Source: Phoronis australis (Eukaryota; Phoronida; Phoronidae). Taken from it: 64,000 nt of DNA. A model generated the notes under the pieces. The model saw only the letters and a list, made by a program, of their open reading frames with translations. It had not been told where the DNA came from and ran no database searches. Of this stretch, positions 1-11,988 are shown one piece after another (position 1 is the stretch's first letter; each line of letters opens with the position of its first letter). The DNA is taken from assembly GCA_002633005.1 (NCBI GenBank), contig NMRA01000510.1, positions 241,436 to 305,435 on the forward strand. The letters are read 5' to 3'. The position numbers and the translations under genes were made by a program.

Positions 1-280
1 TTAGAGAATGAGCGTTAATACTATAAGTTTTTCGTCATTATACAAGTTATTGTCACACAAGTTAAGATATATCTCTATTCATCACCATTTAAAACAGGGT
101 ACACGTTTGAATTAGCCGATACCTCAAAACCCAGGCATTTTCTACCATAATAGCCAATGACTTCTATTTTAGCAACGGGTAATTCATTACATTTCTAGAC
201 AGACCGTGTGATTTGTCGTTTACATTCAGCAAAAACACGATCAGAAAACAAACACTATGAGCCAAAATCGATTCTTAATA

Positions 281-417
281 CATGGGCGGCGCACTATAGG
301 GGGCTGAGAGGCTATCGCCCCCCTTAATTCAGTGGTGCACCGTCCGCGGGCGTAGGCGGCGCACCTGATAGGGGGCTGAGGGAATATAGCTCCCCACTAA
401 ATGCTGCGCCGCCCATG
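281..417. mobile_element. MITE family A (137 bp, TIR CATGGGCGGCGCA)
   Basis: The 13-bp inverted termini CATGGGCGGCGCA and TGCGCCGCCCATG bound a G-rich non-coding body. Both sides carry the same 5-bp target duplication, TAATA (276-280 and 418-422). There is no coding capacity, so this is a non-autonomous DNA transposon. A second, longer copy lies at 18168-18449. The terminal structure and duplication are seen directly; the superfamily is not determined. Confidence 0.8.
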
Positions 418-478
418 TAATATCGAGTAAAGTACATGTAAAAGTCAAAAATCTATTACGAAAAATATAAAGTTATAC

Positions 479-728
479 CAGTTATGCAAAGAGAAGCGGC
501 TCGAAATAAACAGTTGCCGTCCCCAGATGTGCGAATGTGTTCGTGTGTTGACTGGTGAGATTCGGGAATTATGCATTTTGCGAACTCGTCGATCAGAGCA
601 TTTTCCAACAAACTAGTTGTAGAAAGAGGGGATTCAACAGCTTGTCTTACAATGTTACTGTATGTGTCGTATAGACTTCCAGCTTTCTGCGAGTCGTATC
701 CAATCGACGCCACGAGTTCTCCAAGGCC
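479..728 (-). CDS. OTU/vertnin-like domain protein, partial exon
   Basis: This minus-strand exon runs from an AG acceptor just above 728 to a GT donor at 478/477 and is open throughout. It begins GLGELVASIGYDSQ and ends with GDGNCLFRAASL. The D-G-N-C core is the active-site signature of OTU-type cysteine proteases and is also the landmark of vertnin-like proteins found in many invertebrate genomes. The catalytic His would lie in later exons beyond the left edge of the window, so activity cannot be judged. Proteins of this kind are common in multicopy, transposon-associated families, and repeats surround it here. What is seen: an open exon, splice borders and the motif. The family name is inference from the motif. 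The gene is incomplete at both ends. Confidence 0.55.
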
Positions 729-849
729 CTGTAAAATACAGAATTTGTGACCACTGATCGAAATTTACTCCAGTTTCCTGCTATAACGTGCATGCGAAAA
801 TCACAATGAATAGTAAAAACAACTCCACAACGTTAGAAAACTCAATTAC

Positions 850-1003
850 CTCCATTGTGGTCGACATCTCGAATAATGCACTGAACACCAAAGTTCAAGC
901 TTAGAACTGCACGCGCTACTGCTAGATATAAGGTAACACTTACCGGACACACGTGAGGTCTTCACTTTGCCGACGACGCCAAACATCAACTTGAAGTCTT
1001 GTT
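850..1003 (-). CDS. Possible upstream exons of the OTU/vertnin-like gene
   Basis: Two minus-strand segments join in frame to the exon at 479-728. A 31-nt microexon at 850-880 has an AG before 880 and GT after 850, and reads ALFEMSTTME. A segment ending at 944 is followed by the strong donor GTAAGT; its acceptor could be the AG after 1003. The joined frame reads R-R-R-Q-S-E-D-L-T-C-V and then ALFEMSTTME-GLGELV. A competing frame of the 944-1048 segment is also open, so this model is tentative. No start codon is evident. Confidence 0.3.
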
Positions 1004-2701
1004 CTGCAGTCGTGGGAAACGATTCTTTAGCGAAATAAAAGCTGCCTGAGTGATCCACACGTTTTTAGTCAGATTCTTCAATTTCGTTATAAGTCTGAGA
1101 AAACTGTACTTCAAATCAAAATACAATGTTGCAGAAGCTTCTACGCTGAAATTTTTTTGGGGGGCACGGGCCCCCCGCGCCCCCCCGCTTCTTACGGCCC
1201 TGCATAGGCAAGCAAAAGTATGACATTCATCTGCTTGGTTCAGTATGCAATGTGGGTTTTTTATGCAGATGACTATACAGCTGATTTTAGTTCGTGACGT
1301 GAAAACGGCCTCAGTGAGCAAGAAGATCACTATTACATTCTCTTATTTGACTGCATTGGAAATTATCAGGTCAACTGACAAACTCAATCAAAACTCAATA
1401 CTTGTTCTGTAAGTAATACATATAAGGTAGAAAGTCTTGGACAGTCTTAAGTAGTGGATATCCAGACTTACACAAACAGGCTGCATAAACTGTCAGCACG
1501 AATACAGCCACGACGTAACCGTAGTTAGCCTTGCACTTTGGCCAAAGATACTATATCCCTAGTTAAGCCGTGTAGAGCCGCGCTGGTATCCAGACTAGCA
1601 TTACATGTAACCACATAAAATGTAAACTTGTATACCCACTGCATCACTGCTGTGCAGTAACAGATAAAATGAATTTTCAAAAGACCACAATAAGAACTTA
1701 TTAAGAGTGACTGTATATAAAAATCAGCAGGCAAGAGCCTATACCCAAGATCACAGATTTTTTTGAGACTTAGCACAAGAGTTTGGTTTGGTGAGATGTA
1801 GAAAAATTTCGCGTTTTAAAGAATTTTCCTGCACTATTTCCCTTCTTATGACATCCTCCATTTGCCACAAAATTGGGTGCCAAAGTAGACATGTGTGAAT
1901 GCATTTTACTAGCATATATAGCACGCTGATAACAAATGAGCGACACAGTTTTAATGGACTATGTTTGAATGATTTAATGGCATAACTTTCAAAATTCATT
2001 TTTAAATTTGTATATTTTATGTGGCAAAAACGACAATTTAGCAGGTTTTCACTGAAGCCATTTTCGGCCAACTTTGACACTCTGTAGCATCCATATTGCA
2101 CCTTTTTAAAAACTGACCTTATAATAATTTGGTGATAGATGGCGTCGCTGTTTGTTTACATGGAGACTGTGGACGCGACTACCAGCCGAATCTGCCATGC
2201 TCGTGTATTTTATCTTCGTTGTGAGAGCCACTAGCAAAGGAAGGGAGGCACCTATGGGGGTTATAGCCCTCTGTTCAGTGCAAAAAAATCTTCAACTCGG
2301 TCAAATTCATTGTAATTTGCGTTCATATTGTATTGTACCCGCAAGTTGCTACGAATTATCTCCACATCGATCGCCAGCCACCCAATGTTGACTATTTCTG
2401 ATGGTGCGATCATTAACGGTATGAAAAGGCATACATTCAAGGTCAAGAGAAATGAATTCATGAAAGACAATTTTATTAATGACTCAGTTCATGACCGACA
2501 GGTAAACACAGTTGAACACAACGGTCTGGACTTCATAGCAAACATACCGAGTGACTGACTCTGTGCCGTAGCAAAGAGGTCAGATGCCGCGCCGCGCTCC
2601 TGCCAAAGGAAAGGAGGTGATAAACAGGTGTCGTCCAAGGGAGGCAGCAGACATCTGTTAACTGGGGGGTTACACAGCTACCAACCGGGGATGGTGGGGG
2701 G

Positions 2702-2890
2702 AGGAAGACGCGGATTTAGGGGGGCGGGGGCGAAGGGGGCCATGGCCCCCCTAAAAGTCTACCAGATACCATTTGGGAGTTCTGGTGTGCGCAAGCAGGG
2801 GCTCGTCGGGGGTGAATAAACAACGTAGGCCCTGGGCGCGCCGTCTGTCGAAATTCTGGTTATTCCTGTGCCCTGCCCCCCCCCACCAAC
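2702..2890. repeat. Decayed copy of MITE family B
   Basis: The segment contains GCGGATTTAGGGGGGC, then GGCCATGGCCCCCC and CTAAAAGTCTACCAGAT, and further on ACTCAAAATCCTGG. These match in order the body of the intact family B copies at 10893-11047 and 18219-18387. The termini and target duplication are no longer recognisable and extra sequence has entered the middle. Confidence 0.5.
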
Positions 2891-5364
2891 TCAAAATCCT
2901 GGAGCTAGGAGGTGCCGCGGTCGCTGCGCCAATGGACTGACTATTGTCATTTCACCTCAACTACAAACTACGATTAACTACGATAAAACATAAATTGAAT
3001 GTGTATAGTGAGCACTAGGAAAGCGAAGTCGGGTCATTTATCTCCAACTGTGACAATTGATATCTTGTGGCTCTAACTGAAGTCGAAGGTTCCGGGTGGT
3101 ACCATGCAATTCTGAGCCTAGTGTCCAAACAGAGCCAATATCACCGTGAAGTGTTGAAGTCAATACCTTGTTCAGATTTTCTTCTGGAAGATGTTGGGTG
3201 TTCAGGGTGCAGACAGTTTTTGCTTGGGTAAACATCGCAATTTATGATCCCGACTTCTCGATCGACTGGTCCTGCTCCTCAGTCACAAATTTATTTACTA
3301 GCTCTGGCTAGTACGAGCTCGTAGCGTACTCTGCCACTGGCCTTGATTTATGTGGTACTTTACAGCATCTCAGATGTTCTGAAGTTAGCATTACTGACTA
3401 AAGCCACGAAGCTTGATGAAAACTTGTTTGATAAAAACTCCCTGAAACAAACAGAAATGACCTTCGTTCTTCATTTCATCTTTAAGGTACATAATAGCAT
3501 CAAAACCAGTCTTCATTACAAATAACAATTTTTACAAATTCAAACTTCAAAGGAATTTATTTCCATTTAGTTGACCTGCAATTGTCTGGTGATAATGGAA
3601 GAAAATAAGAGGGTTACATGTACACTTTTTATGTTCTCAAACCCATTGTCAATTGACTCATGCACTGGACAAAGGTCACCGAGTTCAGTTTTGATACTGA
3701 TCGTGTAATACAGCCAGCAAAGAAATTATTTTCATTTGAAAGACCTTAGACTTAGATTTGACTTTTGTAACAATTTAAAGCAGATTTCTTGTTCAAAATT
3801 TTGTTCAATTTGTCTGTAAACTGTGCTCACCATTGCCAAAATCGACAGTTTTGCAAGACAATTTTCACTAATTGTGAGGTTGAGGCAAGATATTTTTTAG
3901 TCAGTCATCAAGTTTTACTCTTTTGCTATATGTTGAAAAAGTTACATAAAGCTATAAGGTGCCGCCAGTATATGGCAGTAAGACTGTCACAACGGTCACT
4001 AAATTATCTAGGATGTGGTCTGTGGATTATCTCCCCTGTCTATCACAAAGCCGTCAAATTTCATTTGAGTAAATGCCAAGTCATTATTTACAGTTTACAC
4101 TGGTTATTACAGCCACCAAAGTAAAACTTTCAATGTATTTTGTAAGTTACTTATTTTCGTTGCTGAATTTTGGAGACGGTTAATATGACCAAATTTCGGT
4201 CTAGTGCTCCGGCGGTAAAATTAGAGTTCATAGAGTTCACAAAATGTGGCATTTAGATTTTTGTTAGGATACCTATCTATGTACAAAAATGAACTTGTTT
4301 GAATTTTGACGTATAGACTGATTTTTGAAAATCTAATGATTTTTGTGTAGACTCAGTCTTAATTAAGTTTCCAGTTATTCATTACACAAATCCTCAAACT
4401 AAGAACTTCTGCCAAAGCCAACTAAGCTTAGTTTATGATATGTTAAGTATGTGGCCTAGTTCACGCTCAGTTCAATGGCGTGGCTTAAACACAACCCCAA
4501 GTACATTAAACTGTTTAAAATTCACACCTAAGCTATAAGATTCCGCACACTTGTACGGCCTAGTCTCCAGCACCGACAAATAGATTTGGACTGCTGCAAA
4601 AAGTCTGAATAAACAACATCGTTGGCCGTTTCCTTATTCACTAGAAATGTCTGCCGAGTTACAGCTCAAAGACTTAACTTCGAACACTCGTCTGCTTACT
4701 GCATACTTAGAGCTTCGATTTTGCTAATGCAAATTCCTGAAACTAAATCACGAGGAAGAATAAACAAGCCGATGCGCGTTACGCTCTACAGGGACTCGAC
4801 AACAATTAATGCAAGTGAAAGGTGAAAATGCGCTTTATCACCAGTGTGTGAATGCTGTGAGGGTTGTCTGGACCTAGGAACCAGTAATGGCCGGCTCGGA
4901 TGGCGGAACACACAAACTTTCCAATTATTGTTCATGAACTGACAAAGTTTTATTCATGGGCTTTGCTGGTCAAGTGCTGTGGAGACATCAACTTGCCGAA
5001 GGCAACTGATTAAGCGGTAAGTACTTTCAACACAATAAACAAGAGACGGCGCCACAGTACAGGCTTGGTCGAGGTCAGCTTGGTATCACAATCGATGGCA
5101 GCTGGTCTATGGCTTTACTGAGGCATTCCGTTCGCTTTATTGGTGCTCTGAAACCACAAAGTCAACCAAATGGGTTGCGCATAGTGCTTTGTTCAAGAGT
5201 ATATTCCAATAAGACAAGAAGGTTTGTAAAAATATTGACCTGAGGCTTAATTGTCAGTGGTGGCGTTTTCCAGGGATTCAACTAAGCTAGTTAGCCCGCC
5301 AAGGGCCAAGGGGATAACCTCGATCACGAGAGAGCGTGGTTGTTGTTCATGTTTTGATTCTAAT

Positions 5365-5470
5365 CGTAAACTCATGTGTTTCTTCCTTACATATGATCAA
5401 TGTTTACATTGTGAGCACGTAAACTAATGTGTTTCTTTCTTACACATGATCAATGTTTACATTGTGAGCA
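5365..5470. repeat. 53-bp tandem duplication
   Basis: Two head-to-tail units start at 5365 and 5418. Both contain CGTAAACT, ATGTGTTTCTT and GATCAATGTTTACATTGTGA, with only a few substitutions. No function is apparent. Confidence 0.75.
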
Positions 5471-6614
5471 CTGCAGGTGAAATTGCGGTACAAATTTATC
5501 GAGATGCTTAGTTTTGGCTAGGACCAATATCACTCCCAGGTTTTGGGAAGGGGCTTCGTTCAGAAATATGGGTCATGTAAATAAGGTCAACACAACTAGG
5601 TCATCGGGGAGCATGGTATGATTATGGAATACACCTGATTAGGAACTTATTTAAAAGGCATTTTGCAACACTGCAATGATTAATTGGAATTGGCGAATAT
5701 CTGTATAGATAGATCACGCTGAATAATTTCACCGGGTATTTACCATAGGGGTAAAATGCCCCCTCTTTAAAGGTACATTATCGTTTTTACGACCGAAAAA
5801 TGCAATTTTGGGATGGTTACTGAATGATACGTATGTACTAGCATATCTAAATATTTGAATACTTGTATTATTACTACTTGTATGTTCTATGTATACAACA
5901 TTCGTCTATGTACTGTCTACAACCCAGATATAATGCTTCGCGATTCCTGGGTTTGTCATTATTTTCCTTGTTGTGCTGTGTATTCATCAAAAAATATCAC
6001 CTTGAAAATATGTTGTCGCCAAATCAAGGTTGGTGACTTTACCAGTTAAATACTATACTATGCCATAGTAGTAATAGTAGGCCTGCTTCAACTGAATGGA
6101 ATTTAGTTCATCTAGCAGAGTGTTTGGCTGCGACTGGACTGTCATGTTCCAATCCGCGCTCGGCTGGACTGACAAGATTTTTCTCGCCAAACAGTATCCG
6201 AAAGCAGCCAGTGTTGCCGCGGATTATTCGAAAAAATACAATAGGCGCTGTTTATCTAATTATGAAAGTAAAGTATTTTAAGAGAATTGACGTAAATATT
6301 CGAAACAAATGTCGCAATTTGTTGAGTAAATGATTGATCGGTGCTTTAGCATTTTGCCCGTTAATATGCTAATCATCTAATCGAAGTTCGCATAAACAGG
6401 GCTTGCATGATATTTCTCCATTACCGCAATGTAAAAAGTGACCGAGCGGGGGTGGGCTGGTTCCTCTCTGAATGCTGTAGATCTGTAGATATGTGACAAC
6501 ATTGTTTAAGCTCGTTCCAGTCAAGTATCTGATGAGGTGTCCACATGTGAACGCACTCGGATAAGATACTGGTACGTCTGTACCGTTTTCGCACTCTTAC
6601 TCATTTTCATGCAG

Positions 6615-6780
6615 AGAACATTTAACATGGAGTTACGCGCATGGACCTTCCGACGTTCCTCTGATTGGCGAAACCTTAGGTCAAAGGCTGGACAGAGCCG
6701 TCGACTCGTATGGCGATAAAGACATGTTTGTGTTCCCCGCTCAAGATGTTCGAAAGACATTCGAAGAGTTTCAGAAAGAG
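6615..6780 (+). CDS. ACSF2: ACSF2-like exon (first one recognised)
   Basis: The acceptor is a pyrimidine tract ending CATGCAG and the donor is GAG|GTAACG. The exon enters in phase 2 and leaves in phase 0. It encodes [20 protein letters not shown] and on through [17 protein letters not shown], which aligns with the region just after the mitochondrial transit peptide in ACSF2. The phase shows that a further 5' coding exon must exist. Confidence 0.85.
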
Positions 6781-9700
6781 GTAACGCCTGTTTGAACTTC
6801 AGATTTTTGCATACAACAATTCTATCGTGCCAGCTTACATATACGCAATGGTGTAGTCCTAGAAATAAAAGTAGAATTCTGGCGCGGAACATCACGAAGA
6901 ATTAAAGTCGTAAATACAGCAGTGCATGCAACAAAACTCTATTTGTAGAGATGAAACAGAACTGGAAATTTACTTTAATGAGACCTCAATAATTAAAGCT
7001 AAAAATGGCGTTCTGTCGAGGGGACGCCTTCCTGGCTGAAAAAGCGAAGGATGATACACTCTGTGACTACATGTACCCTCAGCACATATGCAAACATTTA
7101 TGTTATGTATCTCTGTTTTTGCTGATTGATCTTCGTTAGATAAACTGAATGCCACATCACAAATTGAATCGGCATTACCTGTGGTGTACTTATTAGCTAT
7201 GCACCCTAAACCTTTAAATGGGCATTTTGTCGCTGTTTAGTTGCTAAGTTGAATAACTGAAGCACTTTGCGGTGTAAAACATTACCACGAGCACTCGATC
7301 ATAAATTGCTGCCGAACATGTCCACATCTTATATCAAGTCACAGGCAATGTGTCCCTAGAGCATTTCTGAATTCACAATTTTAGAGTTTGCAAACCTCAT
7401 TAAACTATAAAACGTCATCTTGAGTCGTTGATAGTTTCTGTGTTCTTGTTGGTAACGGAAATAGAGTCCTGTCACTTTAGCCAGCCACACAAGATGAAAT
7501 GTAGCTTTAATGTATTTTTCCAGTTTGATAAACAGCAGAACTTTAACCCACAATTAGAAACCGCTTTCGTTCTCCTTTCTGCATAGCCTATTACCATGCA
7601 TTATTTTACCTTTGACTTTTAGCGCTCGTTCCAGCACTTTCTATTATCCCCTAGATCCGTGAAACTTGAATCTGATGCACAGCATACAGTAAAATTGTGT
7701 TGTTATAGGTTAAAGATTTTGCCGCCGGTCTTCTATCTTTGGGACTCAGGCGAGGAGATCGCGTAGGAATATGGAGCCCTAATTGTTTGGAATGGATAAT
7801 TACTCAATATGCATCCGCCGTGACCGGGATGATACTGGTCAACATAAATCCTGCATACAGAATTCGCGAGCTGGAGTACGCTATTGGGAAAGTATGACTT
7901 TGTTCCTTTTAAAACTGGACAATTTACCACAAATTGGGAATGTAAAGTTTTTACTCGTCTGAAGAATGCAGCCCTGAATGCCTACAATTGAGATTTGTTG
8001 TGCTGAATCATGTAGCTTATCCGAACTGTGGTGGAATTACAGTATGTGTTGATCTGTGTGTAACTCCAAATTTCAGTTTACATCATTCGTCATTGGGAAT
8101 CTTGCCGTTTCCCAATTCTTTGCTTCCAGGTAAAACTCAACGCCTTAGTTTCCGCAGAGAGGTTCAAGACTCAAGAGTATTACGAAATGTTATTCCACCT
8201 TTGCCCAGAACTTGCCTTCTCCAAACCCGGCGAGTTGCACAGTAATCGCCTTCCTGATCTGAAAACCATCATTATGATTGACGGCGAACCCAAACCGTAG
8301 GTTGGACGCAGATTTATCTTTTAAACGCTGTCAACGGTTAGATAACATGGCGAGCAGTGCTATGCCCACCAAGCGTTATATATTTAAAGTAAACAATATA
8401 CGCCATAGGCGGATTTATAGAGGCCCAAATGACCTCTCACACTTTCAGTGCCCAAAAGGAAAAACATACAACTTATACCGTTTCTGTGGGTATTGCGAAC
8501 TTCTGTACTTTGGATAATGAAGTCCGTGACCCTTCGTTGTTTTGCCAGTTCGTTTCATGTTTGTTATCTATAATGCCAGAAAGACTACCTTGAAAGGTCA
8601 AGTGTCATATAACGATTTTTGACTGTTTTCCGGACATAATTGCAAAAGAAAATAATTTATGTCAGTAGAGCGGTCCTTAGTGGCCTAGTTATGGTTTTAA
8701 AACCATTACCTCAAAGCAGGCTATCTAAAATTCCCACACGCGCATCCGGGAACACCATTGATGGTGCTGATTGAAGTAAAATACACTAGTCTCATGTAGG
8801 TAGGCCACATTCGCGCTTCAGCGCCAGAGGGTCTCCGACAAGTTACTTCATCAAATCCATGACATTTTATTGACCACACAGTGCAACCCCACCGATTCCC
8901 ATCCTTAGTAAAGGCCAGTGTTTAGCTGTGTGCAGGCCTGTTTTATTTGTTTGGCCACACCGCATCTGGGGATCCTTGACGTGAACTTAACCCGCTATTG
9001 CTAATTTCAAAGTTCATTCTACCCTTATAACGTTTTCTCAAAGCAGAATGCAAAACGATGCATTCCACCATTGGTTATTCACTGATGAAATGCCACTGTA
9101 GCTGCTCTAAATCAACTCCATCACACGCATGAATAAATTATCAATATTTGAGATCAACAATTTATGACATTCATTTTACATACATCAGTGGCATCAAATG
9201 GTAGACATTAGAAGCTTGTGATACGGGGCATACCTGAGAAGCAACGTCTTTTGTAGATTAACCAATGTCATGTTCATAGTACCCCAGCGCCACTAATTAA
9301 ATACATCCTCTTCAACGACCAGGTTGGTGTCATTTCAACCCGCAATCATAAAGATTGGATTGGGGACAAGCAGTAACTTTTTAAATTTCATTTAAAACAT
9401 TAAATGCGTCATAGCAGACAACCTTCCTGGTAACATCTTCCTGAGAATATGCTGCGTTTTACATTGTTGATGCGCCATGTTTTTATAGTAATTAAAATTC
9501 AATATACAAATATGGACAATATCGAGGACAATGTTAGGCTTGCTACCGCCAAAGTTACAATGTCCAGTGATCGTAATGTTTTTGTTTTATTGTACTGCCA
9601 TCTCCTGCTTCTTAACTTTCTTGGGTGGGGGGGGGGCTTTTGGTTTCTGCTTTTGTTAGTGATCTGTCATCTCGGCTACTTCAAAAGTGATATGCTACAA

Positions 9701-11988
9701 CTTGCAGGGCAACAACACCTCAGAAAGGAAGTCATCCTACTGTGCTTTAGCCAGAGGATAGAAGTATCAGCGGTCGTATAATATCGTTCTGCTTAGGTTC
9801 AGCAATGTGATATCGAAGGTCCGCCATTGTACACAATATTTAATGTCGACAATTTGTTACAGTGTACATTTTCTCTGGTATGTGATATCTGAGCTTCACC
9901 TTTCTTTCCAGTGGAACGTTTCAGTTTTCCGAAATATCTCGTAGTGGGGAAAATCAACCGAAGCGCCTTATTGAGGACCTGAAGTACAAAATTCAGTCCG
10001 ATGACCCCGTGAACATTCAATTCACTTCTGTAAGTTCAGCTATAGACTAGGTTGGAGTTGCGCAGTGTACCTAAGAACAGCAATAAAAGAAGAGATTGTA
10101 CTTAATTATTATTAGATTGACAATAGCAAATATGTGAACTGTTTAGGTTGGGCGAGATTCATTTGCATGCGAACGGCTTCTCCATTCGTGGGGCACCGAA
10201 CATCGCGTGACATTCAATAGAAATTGACATAGCTGTTCATATGATCTTATGTTTCTACATTTATTTATTTTGCTGTTCTTTTGCAGTGTACCAAGTGTGT
10301 AGCGTGCATCAGTACTTTTGCATTTTCGAGTGGATAATTATCACAAAGTTAGACCTACATCTCCTTGGTACTCTGCGTAAAACGTGAATTGCAATTCCGT
10401 CCACTCAAATACATAAATTGTCCATCTCATTTTTCACTTGAGACAGGCAAATATCCCCATCTCCAAACACATCATTCAGTGCATCAGCAAGTAAGCGATA
10501 GTTTCAAAACATTTCAGTTCGACAATGCTGGCCAAAATTTTCCTCAAATGAATCGCAGGCCATAACTCAAGCCATCCTTGCAATTTCTTGGAATAAGTCG
10601 GCACAGATTGAAGAAAATGTGGGTGTCGTGGAACCTTCTTTAACACACTAAAAATACTTATTCAAGGGAACAACAGGAAGTCCAAAGGGAGCCACGTTAT
10701 CTCACCATAATATGCTTAACAATGCAAGATTCGTTGGACGTCGCATGGAATTTCACAAAAAGGTACGATTGTCGCGTTGCATTGCGTCAGATTACTGCGA
10801 AGTTGAAAGCGGTCATTACTTGTTGGGGACCGTGTGTGAAAGTAAGTGCTGATACACCTGAAATATTCGTATTGCAAATTTTAATCCTTTCACAGTGGCG
10901 GATTTAGAGGGGGGCCAAGGGCCATAGCCCCCTAAAATTCTCCCAGATTCCATTAGGCAGTTCGGAGGTGCGAAAATCTGACGGGAAAAATCCTGGCTAA
11001 TATGTTGCCTTAGGCCCCCCAAACTCAAAATCCTGGATCCGCCCCTGTTTCACAAGGCAATAGTTATGATGACATTGAAATGACATTGAAGTGACATTGA
11101 AATGACATTCAAGTGACATTCATGTGATAAAACCTGCTTCCGCTCAAAACTAAGATCTAATTTTATTTGTTGTTCACGTACGGAAGTACATTATTTCGCA
11201 TTATTTCGTGCATTATGACGTCAACTCTCCCGTTGAGCATTCTCTTGTCGTTTTCTTTACAGGAAGTGCGTCTGTGTGCCCCAGTGCCCCTCTACCATTG
11301 TTTCGGGTGCGGTATGGCAGGTCTCCAAACCATACTACACGGTACTACCGTCGTATATCCAGCTCCCAGTTTTGCTCCAGAGCCGACTTTGCAAGCTGTG
11401 GAAGACGAGAGGTATTCGAAGCATTTGAAGCATTTTGGTGATAGAAATGACGAGATGATTGTGAATCGATGAGACGGCGTGTTTGACTTGTGCTGAAACG
11501 GCACTTTTAACCTTCTGTAGTCGCGAGGTAATCGGATTCTTCGTTGCAGTCTGTGAAATGGATGCCGCCCCAGTACCAGGTTCTGCGTTTTTCTTTTAAC
11601 GGAATTTCTTCTGAACATGATTATCCTTTTTGTGTTGGTGAAAGAAAAGTTCACATGTGTGAATTATGAATGTATGCTTCCTTCACATATCTGGGTTGGT
11701 TTGTCTGCAAGTCAAGGCCACTGTGTCAACTTGGTTCCAATTGTACACGAAATCTGAAGGTTTCACACTGTTCATTTTCGGACTTGTGGGTTTTTGATTG
11801 CACCCGAGGACATTGTTCACGATGTTGCTTGACTTTTTTTTTCGAATATTGTTAATTTCTAGTTAACCGTGTTGACTTTTGAAGCTCTGTTTACAGGTGC
11901 ACTGCTCTGTATGGTACTCCCACCATGTTTATCGACATGTTGAATTTTCCACAGTTCAACAAGTACGATTTGTCTAGCCTGAACACGG
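6615..11988 (+). CDS. ACSF2: ACSF2-like mitochondrial acyl-CoA synthetase, N-terminal part (7 exons)
   Basis: Seven exons (6615-6780, 7709-7891, 8130-8296, 9912-10029, 10667-10762, 11263-11411, 11897-11988) have GT-AG borders and matching phases and join to 323 codons without a stop. The order of motifs is that of acyl-CoA synthetase family member 2: [11 protein letters not shown] near the start, [10 protein letters not shown], the [12 protein letters not shown] segment, the adenylate-forming P-loop [18 protein letters not shown] split by an intron, and [15 protein letters not shown]. The family activates medium-chain fatty acids with ATP and CoA in mitochondria. The first exon with the targeting peptide is not identified. 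The C-terminal 40-45% (YGTTE-type motif, hinge and catalytic Lys) is missing downstream. The gene is therefore either a truncated relic or is incomplete in this assembly. The lack of frameshifts favours recent loss or an assembly problem over an old pseudogene. Confidence 0.85.
7709..7891 (+). CDS. ACSF2: ACSF2-like exon
   Basis: This is a 61-codon exon, phase 0 to 0, from TTATAG to a GTATGA donor. It encodes [20 protein letters not shown], then [14 protein letters not shown] and [17 protein letters not shown]. This is the first core block of the AMP-binding fold ([10 protein letters not shown] followed by NPAY). Confidence 0.88.
8130..8296 (+). CDS. ACSF2: ACSF2-like exon
   Basis: The acceptor is TGCTTCCAG and the donor CC|GTAGGT; phase 0 in, phase 2 out. 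It encodes [20 protein letters not shown] and [16 protein letters not shown], matching the FKTQ..Y and LPDL..I segments typical of ACSF2 and not of other acyl-CoA synthetases. Confidence 0.88.
9912..10029 (+). CDS. ACSF2: ACSF2-like exon ending in QFTS
   Basis: The acceptor is CTTTCCAG and the donor TCT|GTAAGT. It ends [10 protein letters not shown], the strand that leads directly into the ATP-binding P-loop in the following exon. Phase 2 in, phase 0 out. Confidence 0.88.
10667..10762 (+). CDS. ACSF2: ACSF2-like exon with AMP-binding P-loop
   Basis: This is a 32-codon exon in phase 0 on both sides. It starts [20 protein letters not shown], a perfect match to the AMP-binding signature (small-G-T-T-G-x-P-K-G). 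The ATP-phosphate-binding residues are therefore intact in what remains of the gene. Confidence 0.92.
10893..11047. mobile_element. MITE family B (155 bp, TIR CAGTGGCGGAT)
   Basis: The element starts CAGTGGCGGATTTAG and ends GGATCCGCCCCTG, giving imperfect inverted termini. It is flanked by the 5-bp target duplication TTTCA (10888-10892 and 11048-11052). The body contains GGGGGGCCAAGGGCCATAGC and TCCTGGCTAATA, shared with the copy at 18219-18387. It sits in an ACSF2 intron. CAGNGGCGGAT termini are typical of hAT-like non-autonomous elements; that class assignment is inference. Confidence 0.8.
11068..11126. repeat. 11-bp tandem array, TGACATTGAAA
   Basis: About five head-to-tail units of TGACATTGAAA/G (later ones TGACATTCAAG and TGACATTCATG) form a simple minisatellite directly after the family B element, inside an ACSF2 intron. 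Confidence 0.75.
11263..11411 (+). CDS. ACSF2: ACSF2-like exon
   Basis: The acceptor is TTCTTTACAG and the donor GAG-AG|GTATTC; phase 0 in, phase 2 out. It encodes [19 protein letters not shown] and on to [14 protein letters not shown], aligning with the PLYHC.G block of ACSF2. Confidence 0.87.
11897..11988 (+). CDS. ACSF2: ACSF2-like exon (last one recognised)
   Basis: The acceptor is TTTACAG and the donor ACGG|GTAAGG. It encodes [20 protein letters not shown] and [10 protein letters not shown]. Its good donor implies a next exon (expected GG.IAGSP..), but none is found before the next gene at 18.7 kb. Confidence 0.87.

Larger units (their letters stand above)
1060..6600. other. Intergenic stretch, AT-rich, repeat fragments
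   Basis: No convincing coding exon is seen. The stretch holds a G-rich MITE-like fragment at about 1150-1208 (runs of G and C around GGGCCCC), a decayed family B fragment near 2700-2890 and a 53-bp tandem duplication at 5365-5470. The rest is unassigned. A first exon for the ACSF2-like gene should lie somewhere here but cannot be fixed. Confidence 0.5.

Noticed and set aside
1150-1208. G/C-run segment resembling a family B end
   Set aside because: Only short similarity and no target duplication could be found; mentioned in the intergenic entry only.
3038-3235. 65-codon minus-strand frame (MFTQAKTVCTLNTQ...)
   Set aside because: Looks moderately coding but has no donor or acceptor linking it to the OTU-like gene and matches nothing I know.
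4622-4825. Open frame that could be the missing ACSF2 first exon
   Set aside because: An AG|GTGAAA in the right phase exists near the end, but there is no ATG at the start and the peptide does not look like ACSF2; too weak to call.
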